From Yamagishiella unicocca (taxonomy: Eukaryota > Chlorophyta > Chlorophyceae > Chlamydomonadales > Volvocaceae): DNA of 64,000 bases. Where the stretch lies: positions 617,912 through 681,911 of the forward strand of contig BDSL01000051.1 of the NCBI GenBank assembly GCA_003116995.1. The letters are read 5' to 3'. Each line of letters begins with the position of its first letter. The first letter of the stretch is position 1. Below the pieces are notes generated by a model. It searched no databases. It saw only the letters and a program-made list of their open reading frames with translations, and was not told the origin of the DNA. This document shows positions 1-11,225 of the stretch, in pieces. Position numbers and translations under genes: made by a program.

Positions 1-108
1 ACGGCCTGGGGCAAGCCAAGGAACGCTTCCTGTCAAGCGACGCCGGATAGCTTTGGGATTGTCGCTAGCGTGAGCACGGCCTGGGGCAAGCCAAGGAACG
101 CTTCCTGT
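1..108. repeat. 33-bp direct repeat, two copies
   Basis: Bases 1-33 and 76-108 are identical, giving a direct repeat with a 75-bp period. A shorter echo of its 3' half (GGAACGCTTCCT) follows at about 121-132. The window begins inside the array, so its full extent is unknown. No coding sense is apparent. Confidence 0.8.
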
Positions 109-1515
109 GCAGCAAGAACGAGGAACGCTTCCTCTCTCAAAGTATAATACTTGATGCTGAAGTAAGGGATCGGAATTCGCAGCGCAAAGTGTATACGACC
201 TATTACAAATAGGTATGTTGCTGTGGCTTTGGTTAAGCCGCCCCTCGCCGGTGGGCCGAGATGGCACCAGCCGTATTCCCCATGCAAAAGACGGGAACCG
301 TCTTCTTCGTGAAGCAGATGATCGTACGTGTATGTTATCTTCGGTTTAGTATGCGTGGATGGAAGGGCGTGTGGAGGATGGGATCATGTGCTGTCGTTGA
401 CTTGTCTGGCCTCGTTGTACCCAGGGGTAGCTGGGTTGCCATCCTTCTGGGGAGCCCTCTGTTTTGCATACGTCAGGCTCGAACTTGTCATCTGGTCCTG
501 GGGCCTCTAGCACTGGCTCGTCTTTTCGTGTGGTGGGCCTAGGCGTGCCCAGGGGTGCTTGGGGTGCCTTCCTTGTCAGGGTCCACTACTGTGTTGGGCG
601 AGGTGAGGTGTCAAGTGTTTCAGGTCGCTTTCGGGGCGTCTGCTGTCTGCTAGCGCTGTCATCTCGTATGGTGCGGTGATGTCTGGGTCTTCCCCTTTGG
701 CTTTGGCCCCTCTCTGTTGAGTCCAGGACATGGCCCCCCTTCTTGTCCTGGGAAAATCGGGCTTGAGGTCACGTAAACATTTGATTTGTTGCGTTGCGAG
801 GTATGTAAGGTACCTTAGGTACCGGTCCCCAGCCTGTATCGTGAGGGGCGCGGCGTACCGTAGCGCATTCACGCGTTTTTCTCAGCTGGCGCTCTCTTTC
901 ATCGGCCCCCGTCTGCTACCATACTTTTGTAGCCAACCCAATGTGGTACCATGGACATGCTGCTATTCCTCTTGTGTTGCCGTGTAGGGCACTGTGAGTT
1001 GGGCTCGTCCGGCCCACCTGCTCTAAAAAACGCCTGTTAGGGGTATCCATTGTTTTGCATCTGCCAGGCGGCAATCCCGTCCGTTCGCGGCTACTGTTTC
1101 CCCGGTCATTTTCCGATCTTTTTGCGCGCAACTTCCCAGCCCCCGCTGTTAATTTCGTGTACTGGGGACTCTTATTGCGCTCCCGTCATGCGGAAATGCA
1201 GCCCTTCTGGGCTGGTTTTCCAGCCACTACTTTTCGGCATCGGCGGTAGAATATACGGGCGGTGCTCGTATTACACGGTCCCGGCCCTCTCCACATACGA
1301 TCTCGGCTTTTTTTAGCAGGGAATGTCATGACGAGCATCCTCCGCGCAGCTTCCCCACGCTCGCTTGTATTTTTGCCTTTTAGGGGTGTCCGTTCTGCAT
1401 TCGGCCAAGTGGCCAGCCGGTCAGTCTGTGCTGCTCGTCCGACCCGTGTACCATAGCCTAAAGTCGGCATCGGTGGTAGATTTATACGGGCTCGTCTGTA
1501 CAAAATCTCGCTAGA
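109..1515. other. Non-coding stretch upstream of the LINE remnant
   Basis: No convincing exon is seen on either strand. The ORFs here are short, lack splice context and have no recognisable domain. A roughly 26-bp imperfect direct repeat beginning TCGGCATCGG occurs at about 1233-1258 and 1463-1488, the second just before the LINE reading frame opens. This may mark the 5' junction of the truncated element. Confidence 0.5.
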
Positions 1516-3681
1516 ATGGTCTCCGCCTTCGGCCGCGCCTTCGCCGCCTCGGGCTATGCCCTCAGCCGTGTCCTCTACCACATGGAGTTCGTCGGCCTCC
1601 CCCCCCCTGGCCTGCGGGCGGCCCTTCAGGCCACCACCGCCGCCTTCGTCGACCGCCGCTGCACCCCCGCCGCGCATCAGGCCCGCACCAACCGTGTACC
1701 TGCCGGAGCCGGCCTGCTCTACCTCGCCCTGCCCCCCTCCGCCGGCGGCTTCGGCCTCCTCCCTCTCGAAGCCCACGTACGGGCTCGCCACGCCGTCCTG
1801 GCCGTGCGAGGCCTGGCCGGCGCGTGCGGCCTCCTGCCGTCCGCCCCCCAGTGGCCCCAGCTCCTCCTCGCCCTCCTGCGCCACGGCCACCCCGCGGCCC
1901 ACCCCCTGTGCCTCCTGCCCCTCCACGGCGACGCCCGCACCACCTGCGCCCCGCTGGTGCCCGGCCGGCCCCTCCCACGGGGCTCCCCGGCCCTCGCCCA
2001 GCTGATTACGGCGCTCGCCCATCTCCCGCCCGTCACCATCCTGGACCCCACACTGGCCGCCCCGGGACCCTGGTGCTTCTCGGCGCCCCTCTGGGGCAAC
2101 CCCCTCCTGGTCGACGCCACCGGCCGGGGCCTGGAGACCGACTTCCCCGACCTCGCCCAGCTGCGTGGGCTTGATACGGTGGGTGTCGCCGTCCAGTGCT
2201 ACAATGCCCTGGGCCGGGTCCGGACGGCCCTCGCTGTCGCCGCTGCCGGGGGGCCCCCCGCCCTGCGCTGTACCGAGTACCTGCGGCTCGACGTCCTCCG
2301 CGACGTCCTCCGCCTCTCCCCCGCCCACCCCGTCCCGGCCTCCATGAGGGATGGGGCCACGGGCCTGGCCCGCGTCGACGCCCTCGTTGGCCGCATTCCC
2401 GCCACCTGGGCCATCGCGGCCCTCCTCGTTCTGGCGGCCCCGGGGGGCGCGGCTGCCGCCCCCCCCGCTGCGGACGCCTGGGGCCGCCTGGCCCGCTGTG
2501 TCGGCTGGCGGGTGGGCCCCGCGGCCATCCCCCTCGTCTCCCTCACCGTCAAGTCGGCTACCATCCTGCAGCTGGGCCCAGCCTTCGCTGCTCTGGCGGC
2601 TAAGCATACGGCCTTCCTTCAGGAGGCCTGGGAGGCTCCCCTCCCCCCGGCGGCCCTGGCCTCCACCCTCCGGGAGTTTCAGGCCACTCTGGTGCGCCTC
2701 TGGCGTCTTCGCTGGGACAACATGCACAAGGAGCCCCTCTGGCGGCTCGCCATTAACGGGTTCCATGGCTTCCCCATGCACGCGGCCCTCCTGGCGCGGG
2801 GGTCGCCCACGACCCCCTGCCCGTACGGAGCGTCCATGGCCACGGGCCGCCGGCGCCACCACTTCTGGGAGTGTGTGGTGGCCTTATCGCTGCGCGACGA
2901 GCTTGTGGAGGCGATGGGGGGCGCGGTTGTCTTGCTCCCGCAGCATTTGTGGCTGGGTCGGCCCCCTTTGGGGGTGCACCCGCTTGTTTGGGATGTGGTG
3001 TGCTTGGCGGCCGTCGCGGCGTTGGGCTTGGGGCTCCGCCTCCTGTTTCGGGTGCAGGCTGGGGCCCCCGGGGGGCGCATGCCGGGGGTTGCGGGTGTGC
3101 GCAGCGGTGACGGCCGACTTCTGGGCCCGCCTCAGTGCGTTTGCCGAGCTGGGGCTGGCCCCCCGCGGGTGGGGGGCCGTCCCGTCCGATCACCCCTTCC
3201 TCGCCGCCTCGCCCGCGGGGGAGGTGGTCTTCACGGGCTGCCCGGGTGCCGCGGAGTTGCCCGACGGTTGACTCGGGTGCGGTTTTCTGGGCGCGTTTGG
3301 GTTATGGGGCCTTGGGCCCCCGCTCTGCTGTCTTTTGTGGGTGCTTTTGGGATATGGGGCTTGGGGCCCCCGTTTTTGCCGGGACGCGCTCCTCGCGTCT
3401 CGCTGCTGGCTTGGTGCAGGTGGTTCGTGTTTTCTGGACGCGCTTGTACTCCTCTCCGTGCTTTGAGTTGTGCGTGCTGCCTTCTCCGTGTCCTCGTGTT
3501 TGGCTGCCTTCGGCTTTTGCCCCTTCCCGGCCGGTGAGGGCGGGCTCTTTTGCCCAGTGATCTGTGTCGTGGTCTGGCCCATCGGGCCCGCCTGGTTGCG
3601 CTTCCGCGCTTGTAGCCGTTCTGGCTCCCTTGTAATCCTCGCATTCTGCTTAATGTTGTAATCCTCGCATTCTGCTTAATG
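1510..3681 (+). mobile_element. 5'-truncated non-LTR retrotransposon (LINE, L1-like)
   Basis: The region carries the C-terminal part of an algal LINE ORF2 (see the pseudogene entry), a short G/T-rich 3' stretch, and a tail made of a perfect 26-bp tandem duplication (3630-3655 and 3656-3681). Each tail copy contains TGTAA, the usual green-algal poly(A) signal. The endonuclease domain and the reverse-transcriptase palm are missing, as expected for 5' truncation during target-primed reverse transcription. I could not identify target-site duplications by eye. Confidence 0.65.
1516..3271 (+). pseudogene. LINE ORF2 C-terminal fragment, frameshifted
   Basis: The frame starting near 1516 encodes the region after the RT palm: a FGRAFAASGYALSRVLYHMEF block, then GFGLLPLEAHVRARHA, and further on a cysteine/histidine motif (CPYG...RRHHFWECVVA) typical of the C-terminal zinc-knuckle of algal L1-like elements. 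Around 3060-3100, in a G/C homopolymer-rich stretch, coding sense moves to the +2 frame (ending DFWARLSAFAELG...ELPDG, stop at 3271), so the ORF is broken by a frameshift. Codons are extremely GC-rich. The upstream RT and endonuclease parts are absent. It is almost certainly a dead copy. The long antisense ORF at 1186-2862 is a shadow. Confidence 0.65.
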
Positions 3682-4884
3682 ATAGCAAGTATGTTGGTGA
3701 CGTACATGAGCATTGGACGTCTGGCGCCCTCTGGCATCCAATATGCCCCATGACTCTACCCAGCTCTACCTTTCCAATGATCTCGAGCCCATTGTACCAT
3801 TTATGTGCTTTTGGGCTGATGCAACAGGGTCAGATGGATACGACGCTGTAATGTTCGATCAAGTTATGGTAAAGCTGCTACTACTTGAGCAATTAGGTTA
3901 GTCAGGCTCAGTCCGGCATGGACAGTCGAGATGGAGTCGGACATTAAAAAGCCTGTGAGCCGGCTAGACTGACTTAGTCCGCGCTCAGCATAATCCTTGT
4001 CAGTGATCCATTTGGAAGTTCACCACAGGACCACTGCCAATGTTCGAATTGCGGCTGTGCGCAAGCCTCGTGCTCCCGTGCCTATTTTGGCATATCGGCA
4101 TGTGCTATCCCTGCGAAACTATACACTGTGTCATGCATTTGCTCATGAGCTCATCATCGTTTGTGTTTCTGGAGACCCTACCCTCTAGACCGACAATTCA
4201 GCAACTCGTCCCGAGCAAGGAATGCCGAGTGCATACCCGCCCTGACACCCTCTGCCCCCCAAAAAACATTCGGAGTACCTAACAACGTGATTGCAACCCC
4301 GAAGCACCGCTTTGCCAGCGGGCGGGAAAGCTAGCACCCTAACAATGATGACACGCATTTCCAGGTACCAATAGTTCACGTCACATATCACTGCACCCAT
4401 AGCACCTACACATGTGCCGCAGCCGTGGGTACCGTTGGTTGCCGACTTTCATGCCTCCGGTTAACTTGCATCGCCCCTTCACACCGTAATCCCTGGCATG
4501 TAATATAGTCAGAAAGTCACACAGTCACGCCTGCGGCCCGCCTGCCATCCACTATTCAGCCTGCATGTTGCCCACGGCTGGGCACCCCGTTTACCCAAAG
4601 CTCGATGCAAACAAAGCGCTCTCCATCAGCAAATCCATCAGACGTGTTGACGTAGATTTGGCGTCCAACGTGCCTCGTCTGCCAGGATGGTCAAGTCCCT
4701 TGGCACAATGGAGATGCTTGGCCTTGCCAGCCGGCCCAAGCCCCGTCTCCACTCCGCTTGAGCCCAAAGGACCGTACTCCCTGGCTATAGCAGCAACTGC
4801 ACAGCGGTTTTACACGACGTTCAGCGAAGCCGATAGTATCTCACGCCCCCACCCACTGCCCTAAAGGCCCCCACACGCTGCCGC
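3682..4884. other. Intergenic, 3' flank of PACRG
   Basis: No exon is recognised on either strand. The minus-strand PACRG gene ends at 4885. TTACA at 4810-4814 reads TGTAA on the minus strand and could be its poly(A) signal, though a 5-base motif is weak evidence. Confidence 0.5.
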
Positions 4885-7099
4885 TCATGCGTAGTTGACG
4901 CTCGACTCGTACGTCGGAACCATGTACTTGATGTTGATGAACGCGTCGTCTCCGCCCTTCTGCTCGAATAGTGCCAGCGTATCAGCGATCAGCTCGCCAA
5001 GGCAGTCGTAGTTGCGCTGGCCGTAGTCGATACCGTCACCCAGGTTCTTGTTCTTATTCTTGTATAGGTTAAAGATGGGCAAGATCTGCAGAAAGGCAAT
5101 TACATAGCTTCAGTCTAATTCAAGCCAAAGCAGACAGACGTTGACCAGAACGGCCGCAATTAGCTTAAATAAAGGATGGTGCTTCCCTCCCGTCTTCTGC
5201 AATTATGTCTGCCGTCCACGGCCGCCATCCCCGGCCGCCATCCACCAACAACGATGACTTCGCTTACAACGCTTTTCGTCCTATCATGGCTCGAATGTGT
5301 TTGTCTCTAGCATACAGTGTTGCCGCATGGGTGTAAAATGACGCACAGATCGCCAAACACTATGCTGGATTCCCCTTCCGAGTGGGTGTACCCTGCTGGT
5401 ACCACGCCGTACCTGGCGGTAGTAAGGTACGAGCGCCTCTCCTACAAGGTCCGCGGACAGCACCAGCTTCTGAAGAAGTTGTAGCGTGATGCACATCACG
5501 CTGTGGTCGCGCGTGTTCAGAGCTGTCTTGACCGGAATGATTAGCTGTGGGATGACGGGCAGAATCTTAGACCCGCCCACGCGCAGCATATCCTCCACGC
5601 CCTTGACCGCGAGGAAACGGTAGGGTTCTTGCGTTTCGCGAATGCCGTCAAAGAAGATGGGAAGGTAGTGATGGTAGTCCAGCTTCTCGATGTCCACCTG
5701 TAGATCCGCATTGAGAGTGCGATGCAGCCAGCGTCAGAACGGGCGAAGGGTGGGAATCTGCATTGCTCAAGAGCCATTGATCGGGGTTCCCGTCAATAAT
5801 GTTTGCCCTTCAAGACGGCGCAAATCACATCTGTACTCCAACTAGTACTTGACTGCGCATGAGTCCAGACCCCCATAAGCCACCCCCTACTGCACCAACG
5901 TTGCAAACTACTAGCCGCCTGCTGATATGTCGTCCTAGGAGACATGCAGTTAAAGCATACACTTCATGATGGACCGATGATCGTGTGTATTCCTGCAATC
6001 CACCCTCGCCCCTTTCCGCCCGGAAACACGCGTGGTTGTATCCCACGCGACTTGAACTAAAGAGCTGATGGGGACAAGCGTCGAGATATAGTGGCGCCTG
6101 GGTTGCACGTCTCCAGGCGGAGAACCTAGTGGGAAACCTCACCGAATGGACTGCATTCGCGCATGCGAACGCAAGATAGACGCAGAAAGGACTTAACGAT
6201 GGCAAATGTCGATATGATTGTCTTTAGCTCACCTTCCAAGCAATCATATTCTTTGATCCACGGTGGTCGACCGCAATGGGTAGGTCGCCGCGTTCATAGA
6301 ATCGCCGGAACGCCGTGTTCGGCGGGTTTTCTCGGCGCTTGTAGGCTCCAGCTGAAGGCGGCAAGGGCTTTACCTCCTCCAGTGGCCCTGTCCGCGTCTT
6401 GATGATTTCGCCATCGCCCTTCTTTAAGAAGCCGCTTGGGTTCGGCTTTCCAGCAGGATACCTACAAATTAAACATCAATGATGAACAAAGTGTTTCGCA
6501 TACTTCGCCAGGGCCGCGGCCGCCGCTTACTTGTAAGAAAGGGTCGACTTAGACCACACAGGCAGCTCCTCCTTTCCGACTTCAAGCAACTTGTGAGCGC
6601 CCGCTCGTGCTGGAGATAGTGATGTTGTATCGAAGCACTGCAACCACGACGGTACGTAGGTAACGAGGTTGCGATGTGATGCGCACAAAGGTTCCAACGC
6701 TTCACGCCCCGCAGCCATGACAGCGGTACCCACCGAGCCTGTCCCATTTAGATTAGTTGCCGGTGGAGCTTTGCCAGCAAGCTTTACGTTCCGATAGGTC
6801 GAGGTGAAAAGCCCACCCGCCACGTCTGGAAGCCCGTTCATCTCGAATAGTGCCCTCAGCTAAAGTAAGAGTTGTATAAACGATAGCAGTATCAGAATTT
6901 GATAAGCAATTATCGACAAATTGGAGGAGCGAATTGCCTTCGTTACCTAAGCTGGACGCAAGTTGTGATGTAATATGCAAGAATTATACCAATGGGCAAT
7001 CTAGCGCAAACTAACCTTTGGTGTAGTCGATGTTCTATTGACAAACTTATGACGACGTTCCTTCGGAGGCATGTACGGCAATAATTCAGGTCCGGGCAT
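4885..7099 (-). CDS. PACRG: Parkin co-regulated gene protein (PACRG), ciliary inner-junction protein
   Basis: PACRG forms, with FAP20, the inner junction between the A and B tubules of ciliary doublet microtubules. Five minus-strand exons fit GT-AG rules and phase: 7016-7099, 6531-6859, 6233-6461, 5413-5697 and 4885-5085, totalling 1128 nt (375 aa). Family signatures are unmistakable: [14 protein letters not shown] and MIAWK on exon 3, [20 protein letters not shown] and [20 protein letters not shown] on exon 4, [20 protein letters not shown] across the exon 4/5 junction, GDGIDYGQ and the C-terminal [18 protein letters not shown] on exon 5. The conserved C-terminal half aligns co-linearly with animal PACRG; the first 110 or so residues ([17 protein letters not shown]...) are longer than in animals. 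The start is the first ATG of the small first exon, and an intron joins it in frame to [16 protein letters not shown]. Confidence 0.93.
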
Positions 7100-9269
7100 T
7101 TTTACGGTCTAAGTCGTACGACTTGCTGCGCCGCAGCACTTGAATCCCTTAAATGGCTGTCAAACACTGGCCAAACGTAGAGAGACATGACGAAGCGATG
7201 TCTTTTGCATCAGTCACAGAAAAATACACGTAAACCTACGATCGGGTCGTCGACCAGCAGGCGTCAGCACGGCTGAAATCCCACGACATTTGTGTAAACA
7301 CGAAATTGACAAAAGCGATGAAGCCCATAAGTTGAGCTAGCAAACCAAGGCAAAGGGGACCCTGTCATATTAGCCGTGGTAACCCCGTGGTTTAGGTGTT
7401 TGGCAATCCCGAGTGTGGATAATTGCAGGAATTCGACTTGCATCCCGAGGCCCAGTCGTGCTTTGCCTCTGTATGATCGGTAGGGGTTCGGACGTGTCAG
7501 GGGTACCTGGGAGTGCCTGCTACGAAGATACTAACGCTTAACGTGACCGTTAGTTGGTCACGGCCACTCCACACCGTATCGGCACCTCAAGACATGCCTG
7601 AAGGACTGGAACACTGCTACCTTTAATGGCGTTTAAAATGTTTGTTCTGCGTCCCTTCCCGATTTGGCTTTAGTTACTTGTCCCAACCCATTCCATCCTT
7701 TAACCCCTTGGACGTGCGCCCCTTGCAATTCATGGCGCCACTTTCCATAGTACGCAATTGCGCACAGTTCAGGCTCATTGCGCAACGCAACCCTATCCCA
7801 CGCACCATTTTATTTTGCTAACACGTCGGGTAACACCGCTGCTTCTGCACGGGAAGAAACCCCACTGCGCCCACTGTCATATTGCAAGGGCATGCATTGA
7901 ATGTGTTTTGAGCCGCCCTATCACTCCATGCCTGTGGATTAACGCCGTCTGCTCAAGGACTCAACGCCCCCTGCTTCGCTCAACCGTTTACAAGCGGATT
8001 TGCAGACATGAGGGTAACATTCATTCGAGAGGTGTGAACAAGTTTAGCAAATGTGGAAATGCTACCATGCCCCACAGCAGTCCTCGGCTGTCACGGACAC
8101 TAGGTGCAACGCTCCCCCCGAGGTGCAGCAGCTGTGCTGCTCGCGCAACCACTTCACGTCTCGACCGAGAGGGGGATCATCAGGGGCGCATCAGTGCAAG
8201 CGAAACTCCTTGCTAAGATATTTAGCGTATTTTCGGAGCCCTGATGGGCCCTGCACGCACTTGGAATCTGTCTGCGGCCTGTGCTAATTGATGAATCTAA
8301 CCATCCCGTCATGATTTTCTCCGACGACTGGGCTTGCAGGGCCGCCATACAACTGCCGAGCGGAGGAATGTGCCTCATGAACCAAGAGCATCAAAAGTAT
8401 CGGGCTATGAGACCTACCTTGCGAGCATTAGTAAATATACAGTGGCTCCAGACCAGAGGGTAGAGCCGCCGGGCACATCCCCTTACCTTGGTATTGTAGT
8501 GAGTGCTGGCAACGGCTGGCATGCCCCGGTGGGCTCCGGCGCGTTGTCGTTGCCTCCATTCTCCATGACATGATGCATGGCCCCCGGTACAGCAGCTCTG
8601 CAAGGCATCGCACCTGATATTACTGGTCACTCCTTGACCCAGCGTCTTCCCCTATCCCTCAGTTCTTTCAGTGTCCACACGCGGTCCACAAGCGGTCCAC
8701 AACGTGTTTGAGACCCCACGGACACAGCGCGTGCGACACGCCGCGTCTACAGCCGCGCGTTGGCAACTCACTCAAGACTGCGCCAACTGTATCCAAGAAG
8801 CATGACAAATCGGCTCCTGGATCGTAAGCAACGCCCGCGCGTCGCCGCATGCCTCCATCGCGCCAACAAAGCCTTGTAGCTTGATAAAATAAGGGCTTCG
8901 ATTTTCGATGTACATCAGCAGCTTATGATGCCCTGTTTTGATGAGCCCATGTGTCGGAACCCAACCGCGGCCGACCCAGGGGACACGGAATTTCGTTCCT
9001 TTCCCAACAAGACCTTCAGAATATTGCACTTCCGTAGTCAGGTTTCAGCTCCATTATAAACTGTTCGCCGATTCGGCCCCGACCTGTGTGGTAACCATCA
9101 ACAAATTGAGCTGTGTCAGGATTTTAAAGGTTTGGCGCCGACCATAATACTTTATTATGGAAGACTTGTGAACTTGACAATGTCTGGAATACGAGCTCAA
9201 GACCGCGAAGTCTTTGCACTTTCTCATCCTATTTGACAGTTCGATTCTGGGAAGCCTGCAGTTTGTGGG
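7100..9269. other. Intergenic between PACRG and the TKL kinase
   Basis: This 2.2-kb stretch separates the divergent 5' ends of PACRG (-) and the large kinase (+) and should hold both promoters. No exon with family similarity is seen. A minus-strand ORF at 8772-9029 (85 aa) reads protein-like in its middle, but its codon use is not GC3-biased and it lacks convincing splice partners, so I leave it uncalled. Confidence 0.45.
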
Positions 9270-10019
9270 ATGGTATTTTGTTGCTTCCGTAGCACATCTC
9301 CTGCCGGGAGCTTGCAAGAAGCAGTCTCGTCAAAGTTTCCAGAGCAGCAGCACGAAGAAGCGGCTGTTGGAAATGCCACAACCGGAGCCGGCAATGCCTC
9401 TCAGGCGCAGGCCTCAGACAGTCAAACAATGGCGGCAGCTGCTCGTGAGCAACGGCGTGCGACGACCTCTGGAAGCTCGCCACAAACGAAGTTGGCACAA
9501 GCGCCACAGGACGCTGTAATGCGCGTTGTGGCCCTGCTTCAAGAGTTGCTGGGTCTCACGTCAGAAAGGATGCAGGTGAATGCCCTTCGGCGTTGCCGTC
9601 AGCAGTACTGCATTACCGTGCAGCACAGAGTAGTTCGCTGGGGAATCGAGGATGCTACGCGAGTGGGCCGCTTTGCCATGCAGTTCGGTGGGGTTGGAGA
9701 CATATTCCTGGGGGTCGGGCGGTTGGCCGGGCTCCCTTGGGAAACACACCTCATCGCTCTTGGCTTAGAGAGTCCGTGGTTGCAGCTCGACGCATGCCTC
9801 CGACGCCAGATGCTGCGCACCACCGTCCTGGAAGACTCTTGCGTTGCCAGCTGGGCCCGTCTTGCACACATAGCTGTCTCTTCGATGACCAACTCCGTTG
9901 CTCGCCCCTTCGCGTTGTGCGGCGCCCCCACGCTGTTGACCGCACGTTCGGAAAAACGCGAGGAGGAAACGGACACGACGTCTAGCATGTGCATGCGGGC
10001 GGGCAGGGCAGGGAACTGA
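9270..10019 (+). CDS. Probable 5' exon region of the TKL-like kinase
   Basis: An open frame of 249 aa starts MVFCCFRSTSPAGSLQEAV, a short cysteine-pair N-terminus compatible with palmitoylation; there is no Gly2, so no myristoylation. It continues with QDAVMRVVALLQELLGLTSERMQ and WARLAHIAVSS. The protein sense is on the plus strand, as for the kinase downstream, and no other start or gene lies between. I infer that it is the N-terminus of the kinase at 11226-18081. Its true 3' splice site is not resolved, and the frame may include retained intron sequence. A further plausible exon lies at about 10180-10330 (CQRLSVSWACLTALSADGE), resembling the GAF-like segment found in volvocine TKL kinases. 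How these pieces join to the exon at 11226 is unclear. Confidence 0.4.
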   Translation: MVFCCFRSTSPAGSLQEAVSSKFPEQQHEEAAVGNATTGAGNASQAQASDSQTMAAAAREQRRATTSGSSPQTKLAQAPQDAVMRVVALLQELLGLTSERMQVNALRRCRQQYCITVQHRVVRWGIEDATRVGRFAMQFGGVGDIFLGVGRLAGLPWETHLIALGLESPWLQLDACLRRQMLRTTVLEDSCVASWARLAHIAVSSMTNSVARPFALCGAPTLLTARSEKREEETDTTSSMCMRAGRAGN

Positions 10020-11225
10020 AAGAGCGACCACCGCCCCGTGTCGCCCTGTTGTTTCCGCCCTCCGCATAACGGCCTGCTCGCCTGCCTGCGGGGAACGCAG
10101 CACACGGGGCCCCACACGCGTGTGGCACACTCCGATGTTCCGCCATGTCCGTCCACGTTGCCAACCCCACATGACTGACCGATGTGCTCAATCCCCGGCG
10201 TCGTCCGCCGAACGCCATGTGCCGTACTACGTACGGATGCAGGTCAGCCGCATCATGGCGCTGCTGTGCCAGCGGCTGTCCGTGTCCTGGGCGTGCTTGA
10301 CGGCACTGTCGGCGGACGGGGAGGTCTTCCAACACGTCGGTGGGTCGGGGCCCCACCAGTGGGGCGTCTGAAGTGGCCCGCGTGGCATGCGTGCAGGCGT
10401 GAGTGACGCGGTCACGATGGAGCTGCGTCTGCACCGCTTTTCCATTGCCAGCGACCTGGGCTTACGGCGCACCTGCCACTTGGATTGCCCCCTCCGCAGC
10501 CTCCTCCAATCCTCCCCCACGACAATCCAACGTGGTTTTCTCCATTCCAACCCCACCGCCTCACCCGTGTTATGGTACTATGTGTGTGCCGTGCGTGGCC
10601 TGTGGCCTGGTGCAGGGTCAGCGTATTTGATGGACAGCAAGATTGGCACGTGCTCTTTTTCGTCCTGCCGTACGAACAGCGGGATTGTGCAGCTTGGGGC
10701 GGCGGGGCGGGGCCCACCCTCTCGTACCAGCTCCACGAACAGCATCGCTGGCGTCTCGGCGGTGGAGGTGAGGAGCCGTGCCGGGGCAGGGCGGTACTTG
10801 TGGGGCGGGGTGAAGGTGGAGGGGGCGATCTGCACCGGTAAATACTCGATGGAGACGTGTACATCGCATCGCTGGCGTCTGAGGGCTGGGCTGCGGCCGT
10901 GGATGGACACCCAACCTCTCCCTGACCCCCCTCCTACCGACGACTATTGTCAACGAAACTCCCAAACGCACGGATGTCCAAACTCGCTTCTCCTGCTGGG
11001 AGTTCTTGTTGTCCTTTGTCGGTTCACCGGTTTCCCCTCTACCCCAACCTGACACAACACAGGCCTCGTACTAAGCTATCAGTTTCTCGGCCTCTTGCGG
11101 CCGACACGAGTTTACTCGCCCTCTTCTCGTATCCTACCCTGTCCATGCTTTGCCTTTTGCCCCATGTGGCTTACACGCGATTCTGCCCCACCCCGCCCCG
11201 GGGCTTCCTTCCGCTTTCCGCCCAG
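10020..11225 (+). other. Unresolved exon/intron region of the TKL-like kinase
   Basis: Several short protein-like segments lie here on the plus strand: SWACLTALSADGEVFQHVGG near 10280-10345, WHVLFFVLPYEQRDCAAWGG near 10644-10704, and GDVYIASLASEGWAAAVDG near 10848-10904. The last two share a frame but are separated by an in-frame TAA at about 10839-10841. A minus-strand ORF (10578-10910) overlaps them and also reads protein-like. Either a real intron starts at the GTAAAT beside that stop, or the region is decaying. The exon at 11226 follows a clear pyrimidine-rich acceptor. Confidence 0.3.

Noticed and set aside
1186..2862. 558-aa minus-strand ORF
   Set aside because: It is antisense to the LINE fragment; composition (Gly/Arg/Glu) is what GC-rich sense codons produce on the other strand, and the plus frame carries the LINE motifs.
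8772..9029. 85-aa minus-strand ORF with a protein-like middle
   Set aside because: Third-position bases are not G/C-biased as in neighbouring genes, and no start or partner exon is visible.
10578..10910. Minus-strand C2-like ORF
   Set aside because: Reads protein-like but has no start context, splice partners or clear domain match, and overlaps plus-strand protein-like segments; kept only as an open question.
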